Part shown: positions 1 through 8,737 of the stretch, in pieces | How positions within the stretch are numbered: the stretch's first letter is position 1 | Layout: every line of letters starts with the position of its first letter | NCBI GenBank assembly: GCA_028710415.1 | Contig: JAQTUE010000020.1 | Coordinates: 1-64,000 of the forward strand | DNA length: 64,000 nucleotides | Direction: 5' to 3' | Source: Paludibacter sp. | GTDB lineage: Bacteria; Bacteroidota; Bacteroidia; Bacteroidales; Paludibacteraceae | Program-made: the position numbers and the translations under genes | The notes under the pieces: generated by a model | Databases searched by the model: none | Seen by the model: only the letters and a program-made list of their open reading frames with translations | Told to the model about the DNA's origin: nothing

Positions 1-2648
1 ATCCCATTATTATGCTTACTGCCCAGAGTACCTCCATGAATGCCATTGAGCTAAGCGATTATGCGGAAAATGTACTGCTTGAAAAATTACAAACTATTCC
101 GGGTGTAAGTTCTGTATCCATTTTTGGACAACAGAAACCATCCATGCGATTGTGGCTTGACCCGGGTAAAATGACCGCCTATAATTTAACGGCTGCTGAT
201 ATCAGTGCTGCCCTTAGCAAAGAAAATGTTGAAATGCCGGGAGGTAAGATCCGTGGGAATGCAACCGAACTGACAGTTAAAACTTCAGGAAGATTAGTTA
301 CTGAAGATGACTTTAACAACCTTATTGTCAAACAAAATGCAAACCAGATTGTACGGTTGAACGATATTGGTGAAGCAGTATTAGGTCCTCAAAATGAAGA
401 ATCAGGTTCAACCATTAATGGTACTACCGGAGTCATGTTGGCTTTAATCCCACTACCCGGAGCAAATGACATACAGATCGCGGATGAGTTCTATAAACGA
501 ATGGACCAGATAAATAAAAACCTTCCGAAAGGAATGGAATTAAATATCGGCAGGGATAAGTCTATTTTTGTAAGGCAATCGGTTACTGATGTATTGGAAA
601 CTCTTCTGATTGCTATCTTTCTGGTAGTCATGATAATATTCCTTTTCTTCCGGAACTGGATTATTGCCTTACGGCCCTTAATCGATATTCCTGTGTCACT
701 CATCGGGACATTTTTTGTCATGTACCTTTTCGGGTTTTCAGTAAATGTACTCTCACTCCTTGGGATTGTATTGGCAACCGGGCTGGTGGTGGATGATGGG
801 ATTGTAGTGACTGAAAATATATTCAAGCGTATTGAGAAAGGCATGAATAAATTCCAGGCTGCCATGGAAGGTACGCGTGAGATATTTTTTGCTGTAGTAT
901 CTACTTCACTCACCCTGGCCATCGTATTTATTCCGGTTATATTCCTCGAAGGTTTTACCGGCAGGTTATTCCGTGAGTTTGGTATTGTCGTGGCAAGTGC
1001 GGTATTAATCTCAGCTTTAGTGTCGCTGACGCTTACACCGGTATTGAACGTCTTTTTAGGAGGTTCAGCGACTCACCATTCTAAATTTTATGTTGCTTCC
1101 GAACCATTCTTTTTGAATGTTGAAAAGAAATACAGACGGTTCCTGGCATTTTTTATACTGAACAAATGGATTTCAGGGGCAATAATTATTTCTTGTGTGG
1201 CCTTGATTTTTGGTATATCTCAAACACTTAAATCAGAACTGGCCCCTTTGGAGGACCATAGTTTTATCAGAACCAGTATTACAGCTCCCGAAGGAACAGA
1301 ATTTTCCACAACAAAAGATATTATTGATAAGGTTGCTAAAATAAACAGTGACCTGGGTATTGAGTCCAAGTATACACTTGCAAGGTATGGCGGAGGACAA
1401 AGTTCAAGCGTAAATACCGGTATGGTCATGAACTTTATGTCCGATCCTTCTGAACGTAAGATTTCCCAACAGGATCTATATAAAAAATTATCCAAGATCT
1501 ATGATTCGATTCCTGACGCCCGTGTGATTGCAAGCCAGGAACCAACCATCACAACATCCAACTCCAGGGGTTTACCGGTTCAATTTGTGTTGCAGAACCT
1601 TGATTTTGATAAAATACAACTACTATTGCCTAAGTTCCTGGATGAAGCACGAAACAGCCCGGTATTCAGTAATGTGGATGTGGATTTAAAATTCAATAAG
1701 CCGGAATTAAATATCAAGGTAAACCGTTTAAAAGCTAACAGTCTTGGAATAAATGAAAAGGATGTATCTGATGCACTTGACCTGGCCTATAGTGGAAGCC
1801 GGTATGGGTACTTCTTACGCAATAACAGGCAGTATTACGTGATCGGACAGGTTGCACGTCAGGACAGGAATTCGACCTCCAATTTGTCGTCCCTGTATGT
1901 ACGATCCAATACCGGGAATATGATTCAGCTTGATAACCTGGTCGACATACAGGAAAACAGTAATCCACCGATTTTGTATCATTTCAACCGGTATAAATCG
2001 GCAACCGTATCAGCTAACCTTGCAGAAGGAAAAACTTTGGGAGAAGGTATTGCAGAGATGCAACGAATTGCAACAAAACTTCTGGATTCTACATTTACTA
2101 CTGCACTTGCCGGTCCATCCAGGGATTTTGCTGAAAGTAACTCGAATATCTCGTTTGCATTGATACTGGCACTCCTGCTGATTTATCTGATTCTGGCAGC
2201 CCAGTTTGAAAGCTTCAGGGATCCGTTTATCATCATGATAACAGTGCCAATGGCCATTGCCGGGGCTATGCTTTCACTCTGGATATTCGGACAAACATTG
2301 AATATATTCTCCGAAATAGGGATGATATTGCTTATCGGTATTGTGACAAAGAATGGTATTTTAATTGTAGAATTTGCCAATCAAAAACGGAAACTGGGCA
2401 TGAATAAAAGAGTAGCTGCCTTTGAATCAGCCTCGGCACGTTTCAGGCCAATCTTAATGACTTCCCTGGCAACTATATTTGGAGCTTTACCGATTGCATT
2501 TGCACTCGGTTCGGGTGCCTCCAGCCGAATCCCATTAGGGATAGTCGTAGTAGGAGGATTGTTCTTTTCATTAATGCTAACCTTGTTTGTTATTCCGGTT
2601 ACCTATATCGTGTTGTCGAGCAAAAATAAAAATAAAGATCAACAATGA
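1..2648 (+). CDS. RND-family efflux permease (5' end outside window)
   Basis: This is an inner-membrane proton-driven resistance-nodulation-division (AcrB/MexB-like, HAE-1) exporter. The frame is open from the first bases, so the true start lies upstream and the first ~150-180 residues are missing. Visible in order: part of the porter domain, a transmembrane block starting 'LETLLIAIFLVVMIIFLFF', the TM4 proton-relay segment 'GLVVDDGIVVTENI' with the paired aspartates, a second porter domain, and a C-terminal transmembrane block ending 'LFVIPVTYIVLSS'. The stop codon overlaps the start of the next gene by 4 bases (ATGA), so pump and outer-membrane channel are translationally coupled. The periplasmic adaptor is probably just upstream, outside the window. 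The substrate cannot be deduced. Confidence 0.95.
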   Translation, partial: PIIMLTAQSTSMNAIELSDYAENVLLEKLQTIPGVSSVSIFGQQKPSMRLWLDPGKMTAYNLTAADISAALSKENVEMPGGKIRGNATELTVKTSGRLVTEDDFNNLIVKQNANQIVRLNDIGEAVLGPQNEESGSTINGTTGVMLALIPLPGANDIQIADEFYKRMDQINKNLPKGMELNIGRDKSIFVRQSVTDVLETLLIAIFLVVMIIFLFFRNWIIALRPLIDIPVSLIGTFFVMYLFGFSVNVLSLLGIVLATGLVVDDGIVVTENIFKRIEKGMNKFQAAMEGTREIFFAVVSTSLTLAIVFIPVIFLEGFTGRLFREFGIVVASAVLISALVSLTLTPVLNVFLGGSATHHSKFYVASEPFFLNVEKKYRRFLAFFILNKWISGAIIISCVALIFGISQTLKSELAPLEDHSFIRTSITAPEGTEFSTTKDIIDKVAKINSDLGIESKYTLARYGGGQSSSVNTGMVMNFMSDPSERKISQQDLYKKLSKIYDSIPDARVIASQEPTITTSNSRGLPVQFVLQNLDFDKIQLLLPKFLDEARNSPVFSNVDVDLKFNKPELNIKVNRLKANSLGINEKDVSDALDLAYSGSRYGYFLRNNRQYYVIGQVARQDRNSTSNLSSLYVRSNTGNMIQLDNLVDIQENSNPPILYHFNRYKSATVSANLAEGKTLGEGIAEMQRIATKLLDSTFTTALAGPSRDFAESNSNISFALILALLLIYLILAAQFESFRDPFIIMITVPMAIAGAMLSLWIFGQTLNIFSEIGMILLIGIVTKNGILIVEFANQKRKLGMNKRVAAFESASARFRPILMTSLATIFGALPIAFALGSGASSRIPLGIVVVGGLFFSLMLTLFVIPVTYIVLSSKNKNKDQQ

Positions 2649-3964
2649 ACAGGCAAAAAAAACAACTAGTATTTAAGATAGTATTAGTAGCATGCATATT
2701 ATTTCCCTTTTCAGGTGTCAACGCCCAGAAATCGCTCACACTTAACAAAGCAGTGAGCATTGCTTTGAAGAACAATTTTGATATCCTGGTTTCAGGGAAC
2801 GATGCAAACATTGCAAGAGAAAATAATACCCCGGGGAATGCGGGGATGTTACCAACTGCTGCATTGAATGGTAGCGCTAACTACAATAGGAATAGCACTT
2901 TTCAAAAATATCCGGACGGAACTTCAGTGAATTTACCTTCATTGAATTCAACATCAGTAACAGCAGGAGCACAACTGTCATGGACATTATTCGATGGGGG
3001 TAAGATGTTCGTAACCAAAAGTAAATTGGATGAGATTGAATCATTAGGTGAAATTCAGTATAAGGACAAAGTGTTACAGACCCTGTTTAATGTCGTTGCA
3101 GCATACTATGATGTAGTCAGGCAAAAACAACAGCTTAAATCCATACGGGTTGCATTAAACTATAACAAGGACCGTGTTATCATTGCCCAGGCAGGTTTTA
3201 ATGCAGGATCGTTATTAAAAACTGATTTACTGCAAGCTAAGATTGATCTGAATGTGATTATGGAAAATCAGATCAACCAGCAATTTATCATTGTTGAAGC
3301 CGAAAAAACCCTGAACCTGTTATTAGGACAATCGAAAGATTCTACTTTTGAAATTACGGATTCAATACCCTTAAATTATACTCCAAATAAAACGGACCTG
3401 GTTCAAAAACTGAATTCATCAAATACCAGTATCTTGTCATTTCAGAAGCAAATAGACATTGCGGATATGTCAATAAAAGAATTTAAAAGCGGGTATCTTC
3501 CGAAAGTAGATTTCCGGGCGGGTTATTATTTTTCCCAATCCACCAATCCGAATCTGACAATAGCCCAAAATCGCACGTTAGGGCCACAGGTTGGAGGAAC
3601 AGTTGTCATCCCATTATTCAGTGCAGGAGAAAATAAACGAAAAGTTGCAGTAGCTAAGATTCAGTCTCAATCAGCCGGATATGACCTTCAGAATATCAGG
3701 TTGCAGTTAAATACTATATTAGACAATACACTGACTGATTTTGAGAATCAACAAAAGCTTCTACAGATTGAAACAGAGAATAATGAGCTGGCCCTTGAAA
3801 ATATAAAAATCAGTCTGGAACGTCTAAGGTTGGGTCAAACAACTTCCCTGGAAGTACATCTTGCCCAGGAGGATTTTGTACAATCGAATACACGGTTGAT
3901 CAATTTCCGGTATAACCTTAAACTGGCAGAAACCAAACTGAAGCAGCTGGTTTCTGATTTGTAG
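2645..3964 (+). CDS. TolC-family outer-membrane efflux channel
   Basis: Outer-membrane exit duct of the tripartite RND pump. The 439-aa product has a signal peptide ending near 'FSGVNAQ', then two TolC-like halves: 'LTLNKAVSIALKNNFDI' is the typical N-terminal helix, and the C-terminal repeat ends 'RYNLKLAETKLKQLVSDL'. Length fits the family (about 430-480 aa). It overlaps the permease by 4 bases, so the two are one operon. A strong hairpin terminator lies 25 bases after the stop, so the operon ends here. Confidence 0.93.
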   Translation: MNRQKKQLVFKIVLVACILFPFSGVNAQKSLTLNKAVSIALKNNFDILVSGNDANIARENNTPGNAGMLPTAALNGSANYNRNSTFQKYPDGTSVNLPSLNSTSVTAGAQLSWTLFDGGKMFVTKSKLDEIESLGEIQYKDKVLQTLFNVVAAYYDVVRQKQQLKSIRVALNYNKDRVIIAQAGFNAGSLLKTDLLQAKIDLNVIMENQINQQFIIVEAEKTLNLLLGQSKDSTFEITDSIPLNYTPNKTDLVQKLNSSNTSILSFQKQIDIADMSIKEFKSGYLPKVDFRAGYYFSQSTNPNLTIAQNRTLGPQVGGTVVIPLFSAGENKRKVAVAKIQSQSAGYDLQNIRLQLNTILDNTLTDFENQQKLLQIETENNELALENIKISLERLRLGQTTSLEVHLAQEDFVQSNTRLINFRYNLKLAETKLKQLVSDL

Positions 3965-3988
3965 TAAGTTCGTTTTATCAAATACTCT

Positions 3989-4023
3989 AAAAAAGGTGTC
4001 ACTTATTCAGCGACACCTTTTTT
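3989..4023 (+). terminator. Rho-independent terminator of the RND operon
   Basis: The inverted repeat 'AAAAAAGGTGTC' / 'GACACCTTTTTT' has an 11-nt loop and a T-run as the right arm. It sits 25 bases after the TolC-family gene. Confidence 0.85.
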
Positions 4024-4156
4024 AACACCTGTGTATGGAAGTGAAAAAAAATATGTGTGAATGATGTAAGATTTTCCATGAATTATGTAACACATTGGGA
4101 GTCAAAACCAGCGACCTTTGTAACGTAAATAATAATTCACATATAAACTTAGAAAA

Positions 4157-4594
4157 ATGAAAAAGCTAACATTTTGTATAATGACTGCATTTGCTTTGTT
4201 GTCATTAAATCCCATCCAGTTAAAAGCTGAAACTGAAAAATCAGCTTCAACAGTAATAACAACGAATGCCAATTCCTCAGAGGCAACTAAAAACGCAGTA
4301 ACAAATGATGAAAGTAAAGCGAATGCTCTGGAAGCTGCTGATGTTGCAGAATCAAATGCGAACTTAGCAAGATTGGAAGAAATCAGGGCAATGGATATGT
4401 CTGAATTGACTCCTGCCGAAAAGAAAGAATTGCGTGAAGAAGTTCATATGATACAAAATGAACAGGGAATGCGCGACCGTGATCGTGAACGTTATGATAA
4501 TGACAATGCAAGGTATCATCGTCACCATGGAAGTGTGGTATTCATTGGTGGAGGTGGAATCCTATTGATTATCCTGATTTTATTGTTGTTGTAA
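4157..4594 (+). CDS. Small secreted protein with C-terminal membrane anchor, unknown function
   Basis: I do not recognise this 145-aa protein. It has a signal peptide (MKKLTFCIMTAFALLSLNP, cleavage near 'LKAET'). A middle part rich in Ala, Glu, Asn and Thr follows, then a charged stretch with Arg/Asp repeats ('MRDRDRERYDNDNARY'). The last ~20 residues are glycine and then pure Leu/Ile ('GGGGILLIILILLLL'), which looks like a tail anchor without cytosolic residues. It stands alone between two terminators. The Asp/Arg/His-rich segment before the anchor suggests an envelope stress or surface role, but that is a guess. Confidence 0.8.
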   Translation: MKKLTFCIMTAFALLSLNPIQLKAETEKSASTVITTNANSSEATKNAVTNDESKANALEAADVAESNANLARLEEIRAMDMSELTPAEKKELREEVHMIQNEQGMRDRDRERYDNDNARYHRHHGSVVFIGGGGILLIILILLLL

Positions 4595-4622
4595 AGAATC
4601 CAAATTACATCAGTATAGATTA

Positions 4623-4660
4623 TATAAAAGGCCCTCTGATTTCTCGGAGGGCCTTTTATA
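4623..4660. terminator. Bidirectional terminator between convergent genes
   Basis: Perfect 14-bp stem 'TATAAAAGGCCCTC' / 'GAGGGCCTTTTATA' with a 10-nt loop and T/A-rich flanks on both sides. It separates the small secreted protein (+) from the carboxylase operon (-). Confidence 0.88.
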
Positions 4661-4678
4661 TTTAAATAATTCTGGTTT

Positions 4679-5125
4679 TTATTCCAGTTCCAATAAAATA
4701 TCATCTTGCATAACGGCATCTCCGGCATCAACCTTGAAGCTTTTGATTACACCATTTTTTTCAGACAGGATATTGTTTTCCATTTTCATTGATTCCATGA
4801 TCAATAATAAATCGCCCTCTTTTACCGTGTCACCTACTTTTGCAACCAACCGGATGATACTTCCCGGTAGTGGCGCTTTGATAGTATTTGCACTTGGTTT
4901 ATTCGAAGGAGGTGCCGGTGCAGCTTTCCTGGCAATTACATTTTCGCCCGGTTTGGTTTGTACTTCCTTACGAACCAGTATTGGAGTCTTTAAGGTGTTA
5001 ACCTCTTGTTCCAAAACGACTGCGTAATTTTTACCATTCACTTCAATTTCGGCCTGATTACCTTCTACTGATTTGACATTCACACTGTATGAAGCCCCAT
5101 CTATTGTAAATTTGAATTTCTTCAT
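4679..5125 (-). CDS. Biotin carboxyl carrier protein of the propionyl-/methylmalonyl-CoA carboxylase
   Basis: Carries the CO2 group on biotin between the carboxylase partners. The C-terminal biotinyl domain is clear: 'LLLIMESMKMENNILSEKNG', with Lys at about residue 114 in the canonical MKM motif. An Ala/Pro linker ('KAAPAPPSNKPSANT') separates it from an N-terminal region 'FKFTIDGASYSVNVKSV', typical of gamma subunits of the sodium-pump decarboxylase/acyl-CoA carboxylase group. It is the last gene of the mce-mmdA operon, 6 bp after the small subunit, and is closed by the bidirectional terminator. The integral-membrane sodium pump subunit that often follows in related genomes is not here. Confidence 0.93.
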   Translation of the reverse strand: MKKFKFTIDGASYSVNVKSVEGNQAEIEVNGKNYAVVLEQEVNTLKTPILVRKEVQTKPGENVIARKAAPAPPSNKPSANTIKAPLPGSIIRLVAKVGDTVKEGDLLLIMESMKMENNILSEKNGVIKSFKVDAGDAVMQDDILLELE

Positions 5126-5131
5126 AATATG

Positions 5132-5356
5132 TTATCGGATATTATTATTTATACCATAAATCTTTGAACTCCACGGCGAATAGCGTCTTTCGATGCGTTT
5201 GATAGTAATCACATTACTTTCATCATCGTGAACTTCGTCATAAAACAAATGCAACGCCATGGCTATAGCTACAATATCGGCTGATGGGACTTCTCCTTTA
5301 TCTTTGCCAATTGAAGCCGACCTGGTTTTTTTACCAAAAAGTTTTTCAAATATCAT
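5132..5356 (-). CDS. Small OadG-like subunit of acyl-CoA carboxylase/decarboxylase, soluble form
   Basis: The 74-aa protein lies between mmdA (8 bp gap) and the biotin carrier (6 bp gap), the place where Bacteroidales carry the OadG/delta-like subunit. The segment 'EVPSADIVAIAMALHLFYDE' followed by 'YSPWSSKIYGINNNIR' resembles the cytosolic tail of OadG-type proteins as I remember them. The expected N-terminal transmembrane helix is absent: the N-terminus is 'MIFEKLFGKKTRSAS'. It may therefore be a pure assembly/linker subunit for a soluble carboxylase. The family call is inference from position and the tail motif. Confidence 0.7.
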   Translation of the reverse strand: MIFEKLFGKKTRSASIGKDKGEVPSADIVAIAMALHLFYDEVHDDESNVITIKRIERRYSPWSSKIYGINNNIR

Positions 5357-5364
5357 AAGGCTGA

Positions 5365-6924
5365 TTATAAAGGTATGTTACAATGTTTCTTGGGTGGATT
5401 TACCACTTTCTTAGTTTCAAGCGCCTGGAAAGCACGTATCACACGAAAACGGGTATTCCTTGGCTCAATAATATCATCGATGTAACCAAAAGCTGCTGCC
5501 TGGTATGGATTTGCAAATTTATCCTTGTACTCATTTACTTTTTCCGAGATAAATGCTGCCTTTCCTTCCGGATCAGTGATGGCTGAAATAGCACGTCCTT
5601 CCAATACTTCGATAGCTCCTGCAGCACCCATTACGGCGATTTCTGCAGTTGGCCATGCATAGTTGAAATCACCACGCAATTGCTTACAACTCATTACGTC
5701 ATGCGCTCCACCATACGACTTGCGGATAGTTACCGTTACCTTCGGAACTGTAGCTTCACCATAAGCGAACATGAGTTTAGCACCGTGGGTAATGATACCG
5801 GCATATTCCTGTCCTGAACCCGGTAAGAATCCGGGAACGTCAACCAAAGTCAATACAGGAATGTTGAAGGCGTCACAGAAGCGCACAAAACGTGCTGCTT
5901 TACGCGATGCATCACAGTCCAGTACTCCGGCCAGGAAGTTAGGCTGATTGGCAACAATACCTGTTGGAGCACCATTAAAGCGGGCAAAGCCTACAATGAT
6001 GTTACGTGCATAGTGACGGTGAACTTCCAGGAATTCATCATTATCAACAATCCCGTGGATTACATCTTTCATGTCATAAGGCATGTTCGGATTATCCGGA
6101 ACAATCGAGTTCAGTTTATCGTCCAACCGAATGATAGGGTCGGTGTTTTCAAACAACGGAGCTTCTTCCAGGTTATTTGATGGTAAATAAGAAAGTAATT
6201 TGCGGATCAGCATCATACCTTCTTCTTCATCTTCAGCCTTGAAATGTGAAACACCCGATTTACGAGAGTGAACATCAGCTCCACCAAGATCTTCGGTAGA
6301 AATGTCTTCACCGGTAACTGATTTTACAACCTTAGGTCCGGTTACGAACATATAACTGTTTTCCTTGGTCATAACCACGAAGTCGGTTAGGGCAGGAGAG
6401 TATACAGCACCACCGGCACATGGTCCGAAAATAGCTGAAATCTGTGGAATAACACCCGAAGCCAGAATATTACGTTCGAAAATCTCAGCATATCCTGCCA
6501 GGGAAGTAACCCCTTCCTGAATACGTGCACCACCGGAATCATTAATACCAATCATTGGACAACCCATTTTCATGGCCATATCCATAACCTTACAAATCTT
6601 CAATGCCATTGTTTCCGACAATGAACCTCCGAATACTGTAAAGTCCTGTGCAAATACATACACTGTACGTCCATCAATCGTACCATGGCCGGTAATTACA
6701 CCATCACCCAGGTACTTCTCGTTTTCCAACCCGAAATTGGTACAACGGTGAGTCACAAACATGTCTAATTCTTCGAAGCTGCCTTCGTCCAACAACATTT
6801 CAAGGCGTTCACGGGCTGTGAATTTTCCTTTGGCATGCTGTGAAGCAATTCTTTTTGCACCACCACCCAATTTGGCTTGTACGCGTAGATCGATGAGGTT
6901 TTTTACCTTTTCTTGATTTTCCAT
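5365..6924 (-). CDS. mmdA: Propionyl-CoA carboxylase beta subunit / methylmalonyl-CoA decarboxylase alpha subunit
   Basis: Carboxyltransferase that moves CO2 between biotin and the acyl-CoA. At 519 aa it is full length for the family. Typical motifs are present: '[17 protein letters not shown]' near the N-terminus, '[14 protein letters not shown]' (acyl-CoA oxyanion region), '[17 protein letters not shown]', '[18 protein letters not shown]' and '[19 protein letters not shown]'. It lies after the epimerase gene and before the small subunit and biotin carrier. The set performs the methylmalonyl-CoA to propionyl-CoA step of propionate fermentation; direction (ATP-driven carboxylation or decarboxylation) cannot be read from this subunit. 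Confidence 0.95.
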   Translation of the reverse strand: MENQEKVKNLIDLRVQAKLGGGAKRIASQHAKGKFTARERLEMLLDEGSFEELDMFVTHRCTNFGLENEKYLGDGVITGHGTIDGRTVYVFAQDFTVFGGSLSETMALKICKVMDMAMKMGCPMIGINDSGGARIQEGVTSLAGYAEIFERNILASGVIPQISAIFGPCAGGAVYSPALTDFVVMTKENSYMFVTGPKVVKSVTGEDISTEDLGGADVHSRKSGVSHFKAEDEEEGMMLIRKLLSYLPSNNLEEAPLFENTDPIIRLDDKLNSIVPDNPNMPYDMKDVIHGIVDNDEFLEVHRHYARNIIVGFARFNGAPTGIVANQPNFLAGVLDCDASRKAARFVRFCDAFNIPVLTLVDVPGFLPGSGQEYAGIITHGAKLMFAYGEATVPKVTVTIRKSYGGAHDVMSCKQLRGDFNYAWPTAEIAVMGAAGAIEVLEGRAISAITDPEGKAAFISEKVNEYKDKFANPYQAAAFGYIDDIIEPRNTRFRVIRAFQALETKKVVNPPKKHCNIPL

Positions 6925-7011
6925 TTTTTTATATTTCTAAGGTTATTGGCTGTTGTTTATCAGTACAAAATCACGTGTAAGTACCAATCAACCAATGAAC
7001 CGGTTAGTCGT

Positions 7012-7422
7012 TTATTTGTTTGGATCTTCGCAAAGTTCTGTCAACACACCAAAAGTAGATTTAGGATGCAAAAAAGCAATATTTAACCCTTCAGCACCTT
7101 TACGTGGTTGTTTGTCAATTAACATGACACCGCGTTCAGCAGCCAAATCAAGTTTAGCCTGCAATCCTTCTACTGCAAATGCAATGTGATGTACTCCTTC
7201 ACCTTTCTTTTCAAGGAATTTTCCAACCGGTCCTTCCGGGTCAGTGGATTCAAGCAATTCAATTTTGGTCTGGCCAACTTTGAAGAATGCTGTTTTTACT
7301 TTTTGTTCCGGAACTTCTTCCACTGCGTAACATTTCAATCCCAATACATTTTCGTAGTAAGGAATAGCTGCTTCAAGGCTTTTTACGGCAATGCCTAAAT
7401 GCTCAATATGAGTCGGTTTCAT
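7012..7422 (-). CDS. mce: Methylmalonyl-CoA epimerase
   Basis: Interconverts (R)- and (S)-methylmalonyl-CoA. The 136-aa product is a vicinal-oxygen-chelate fold protein with two beta-alpha modules. Metal-ligand regions are visible: 'THIEHLGIAVKSLEAAIPYY' (His8 area), 'TKIELLESTDPEGPVGKFL', 'GEGVHHIAFAVEGL' and the final 'VLTELCE'. It is the first gene of the four-gene carboxylase operon, 87 bp before mmdA. A possible promoter motif (CAAAATTA on the plus strand, the complement of TAnnTTTG) lies about 120 bp upstream. Confidence 0.95.
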   Translation of the reverse strand: MKPTHIEHLGIAVKSLEAAIPYYENVLGLKCYAVEEVPEQKVKTAFFKVGQTKIELLESTDPEGPVGKFLEKKGEGVHHIAFAVEGLQAKLDLAAERGVMLIDKQPRKGAEGLNIAFLHPKSTFGVLTELCEDPNK

Positions 7423-7898
7423 AATAAAATATGTAAAATAGTTTGATAATTCTGTTCCGGTAAATAAACTTTAAAATAGAACTTTTCAGTAAGTTCTTAA
7501 AATTACTAAATACAGAAATTTTTCCGTATTTTAATTTCCTGCAAAATTACATTAATTATTCTTCATTATCAAGCAAATAGGCAATAATTTTTCATCTTTT
7601 TTCTTTTTGTTGATTATCAGAAAGATAGGATTAAAGTCGTAAAATCGTATAAAAAACCTGCCTAAACAAGAAAAGACCAACCCATGAGTCAGTCTTTTCT
7701 TTCAATCTTAAGCTTTTTTGCTTCCCTTTCTTTAAAACGGTAATTAAAGTAATGATTCCAATATGCTTTTGTAAGGTAATCTGCCAGGATCAAAACACTC
7801 AAAATCTCAATGTATACCTGGTATTTTGCGTGTTTTCATCAAAAGTCTTGTCAAACCAACAAATCATTGACTTTGAAAAGAAGGATCTAAAATTCCAA
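7423..7898. other. Intergenic region upstream of mce
   Basis: AT-rich spacer without a convincing gene. It holds a -7-like CAAAATTA at 7542-7549 that could drive mce, and a 10-bp stem hairpin at 7668-7701. The ORF track shows only a 62-aa plus-strand frame (7752-7940) that runs antisense into the next gene; I do not accept it. Confidence 0.5.
7668..7701 (-). terminator. Possible terminator of the downstream lipoprotein gene
   Basis: Inverted repeat 'AAGAAAAGAC' / 'GTCTTTTCTT' with a 14-nt loop, about 200 bases after the stop of the lipoprotein gene on the minus strand. The T-run is interrupted, so this is weak. Confidence 0.35.
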
Positions 7899-8585
7899 TT
7901 ATTGGGTTATTTTTATTCTGGCTATATAATCCCGTTGTAATATGGTAGTTGGATAGACCGGATAGGGTTTTAAATCAATCAACTTAATTTCATAACCAGA
8001 TATGAGGGTATCGTTTCTAAATCCGCTGGAAGTATTAAGCGAAAACTGAGATAACCGGTTGTTGGAAGCAAAGTCAAAACTAACTTTTGCATTCCCCGCC
8101 CAAACGCATTCCACATTGAACGGGCATCTGGAGTCTTCACTTACCGAATCAAGCCTTATGCTGATCCCATTTTCATAGTTCCGGTATGTTTTCCCGTAAA
8201 CAAGGTCAATCGTATCATTAAGCGATAAATCGCTGCATTTACGGATAGTGCTCAGTTTTATGTTCCGGACTCTGAAATCCTCAACAACAGCATCGGTGGG
8301 GGTATTTGTATACACAATGCTGCTGTCGTTTAATAGGTCGGCACTAAATATTACCCTGTAATTGTTATCAGTGTAATTTTCAGGAAGGTTTACAGGGTTA
8401 TATTTGAGAGTATCTTTGTTATCCTGTATCACAATCAGGTAACGGTAGGCTGATGGGCCGCAAAAGCACCTGTGAATTTCAATAACTCCAATCCTATTAT
8501 TCAAATCCCGTGGAGTATTGTACGTTTCCATGCTGCAACCTGCTAACAAGAAAATAAGCATTGCATAACTAATAAATCTTTTCAT
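7899..8585 (-). CDS. Lipoprotein, unknown function
   Basis: The ORF track starts 17 codons earlier, but those codons read through a palindromic repeat. The start at 8585 gives a proper lipoprotein signal, 'MKRFISYAMLIFLLAGCSME', with Cys in the lipobox LAGC. The mature ~210 aa are beta-rich with no motif I can name. Two short conserved-looking cysteine parts ('HRCFCGPSAYRYL' and 'EDSRCPFNVECVWAGNAKV') stand out. The second resembles a 'CPxxVxCxWAG' pattern I associate with small secreted Bacteroidetes proteins, but I cannot assign a function. Monocistronic. Confidence 0.8.
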   Translation of the reverse strand: MKRFISYAMLIFLLAGCSMETYNTPRDLNNRIGVIEIHRCFCGPSAYRYLIVIQDNKDTLKYNPVNLPENYTDNNYRVIFSADLLNDSSIVYTNTPTDAVVEDFRVRNIKLSTIRKCSDLSLNDTIDLVYGKTYRNYENGISIRLDSVSEDSRCPFNVECVWAGNAKVSFDFASNNRLSQFSLNTSSGFRNDTLISGYEIKLIDLKPYPVYPTTILQRDYIARIKITQ

Positions 8586-8635
8586 GAGTTCTCTTTCAAA
8601 TATAGACGGAAGATCTGTTGAAAACGTTGCATGCA

Positions 8636-8668
8636 AACTTTTCCAAAGTTCTAAACTTTGGAAAAGTT
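8636..8668. repeat. Perfect 15-bp inverted repeat
   Basis: 'AACTTTTCCAAAGTT' and 'AACTTTGGAAAAGTT' are exact reverse complements separated by only CTA. It lies between the pstS terminator and the lipoprotein start and has no T-run. It could be an operator, a second transcription barrier, or a dispersed extragenic palindrome. Confidence 0.75.
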
Positions 8669-8676
8669 AGTTATTC

Positions 8677-8713
8677 CAAAAAAAAACAGCATTCATCGTC
8701 GTGATAAATGCTG
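8677..8713 (-). terminator. Rho-independent terminator of the PstS-like gene
   Basis: Read on the minus strand, 'CAGCATT' ... 'AATGCTG' plus an inner GAT/ATC forms a stem with a 5-nt loop, followed by at least nine T. It lies 25 bases after the stop. Confidence 0.88.
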
Positions 8714-8737
8714 ATTCTGTTTATATACAAGCAGGGT

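Noticed and set aside
7752-7940. 62-aa plus-strand ORF
   Set aside because: Low-complexity AT-rich frame, antisense at its end to the lipoprotein gene, with no signal of coding.
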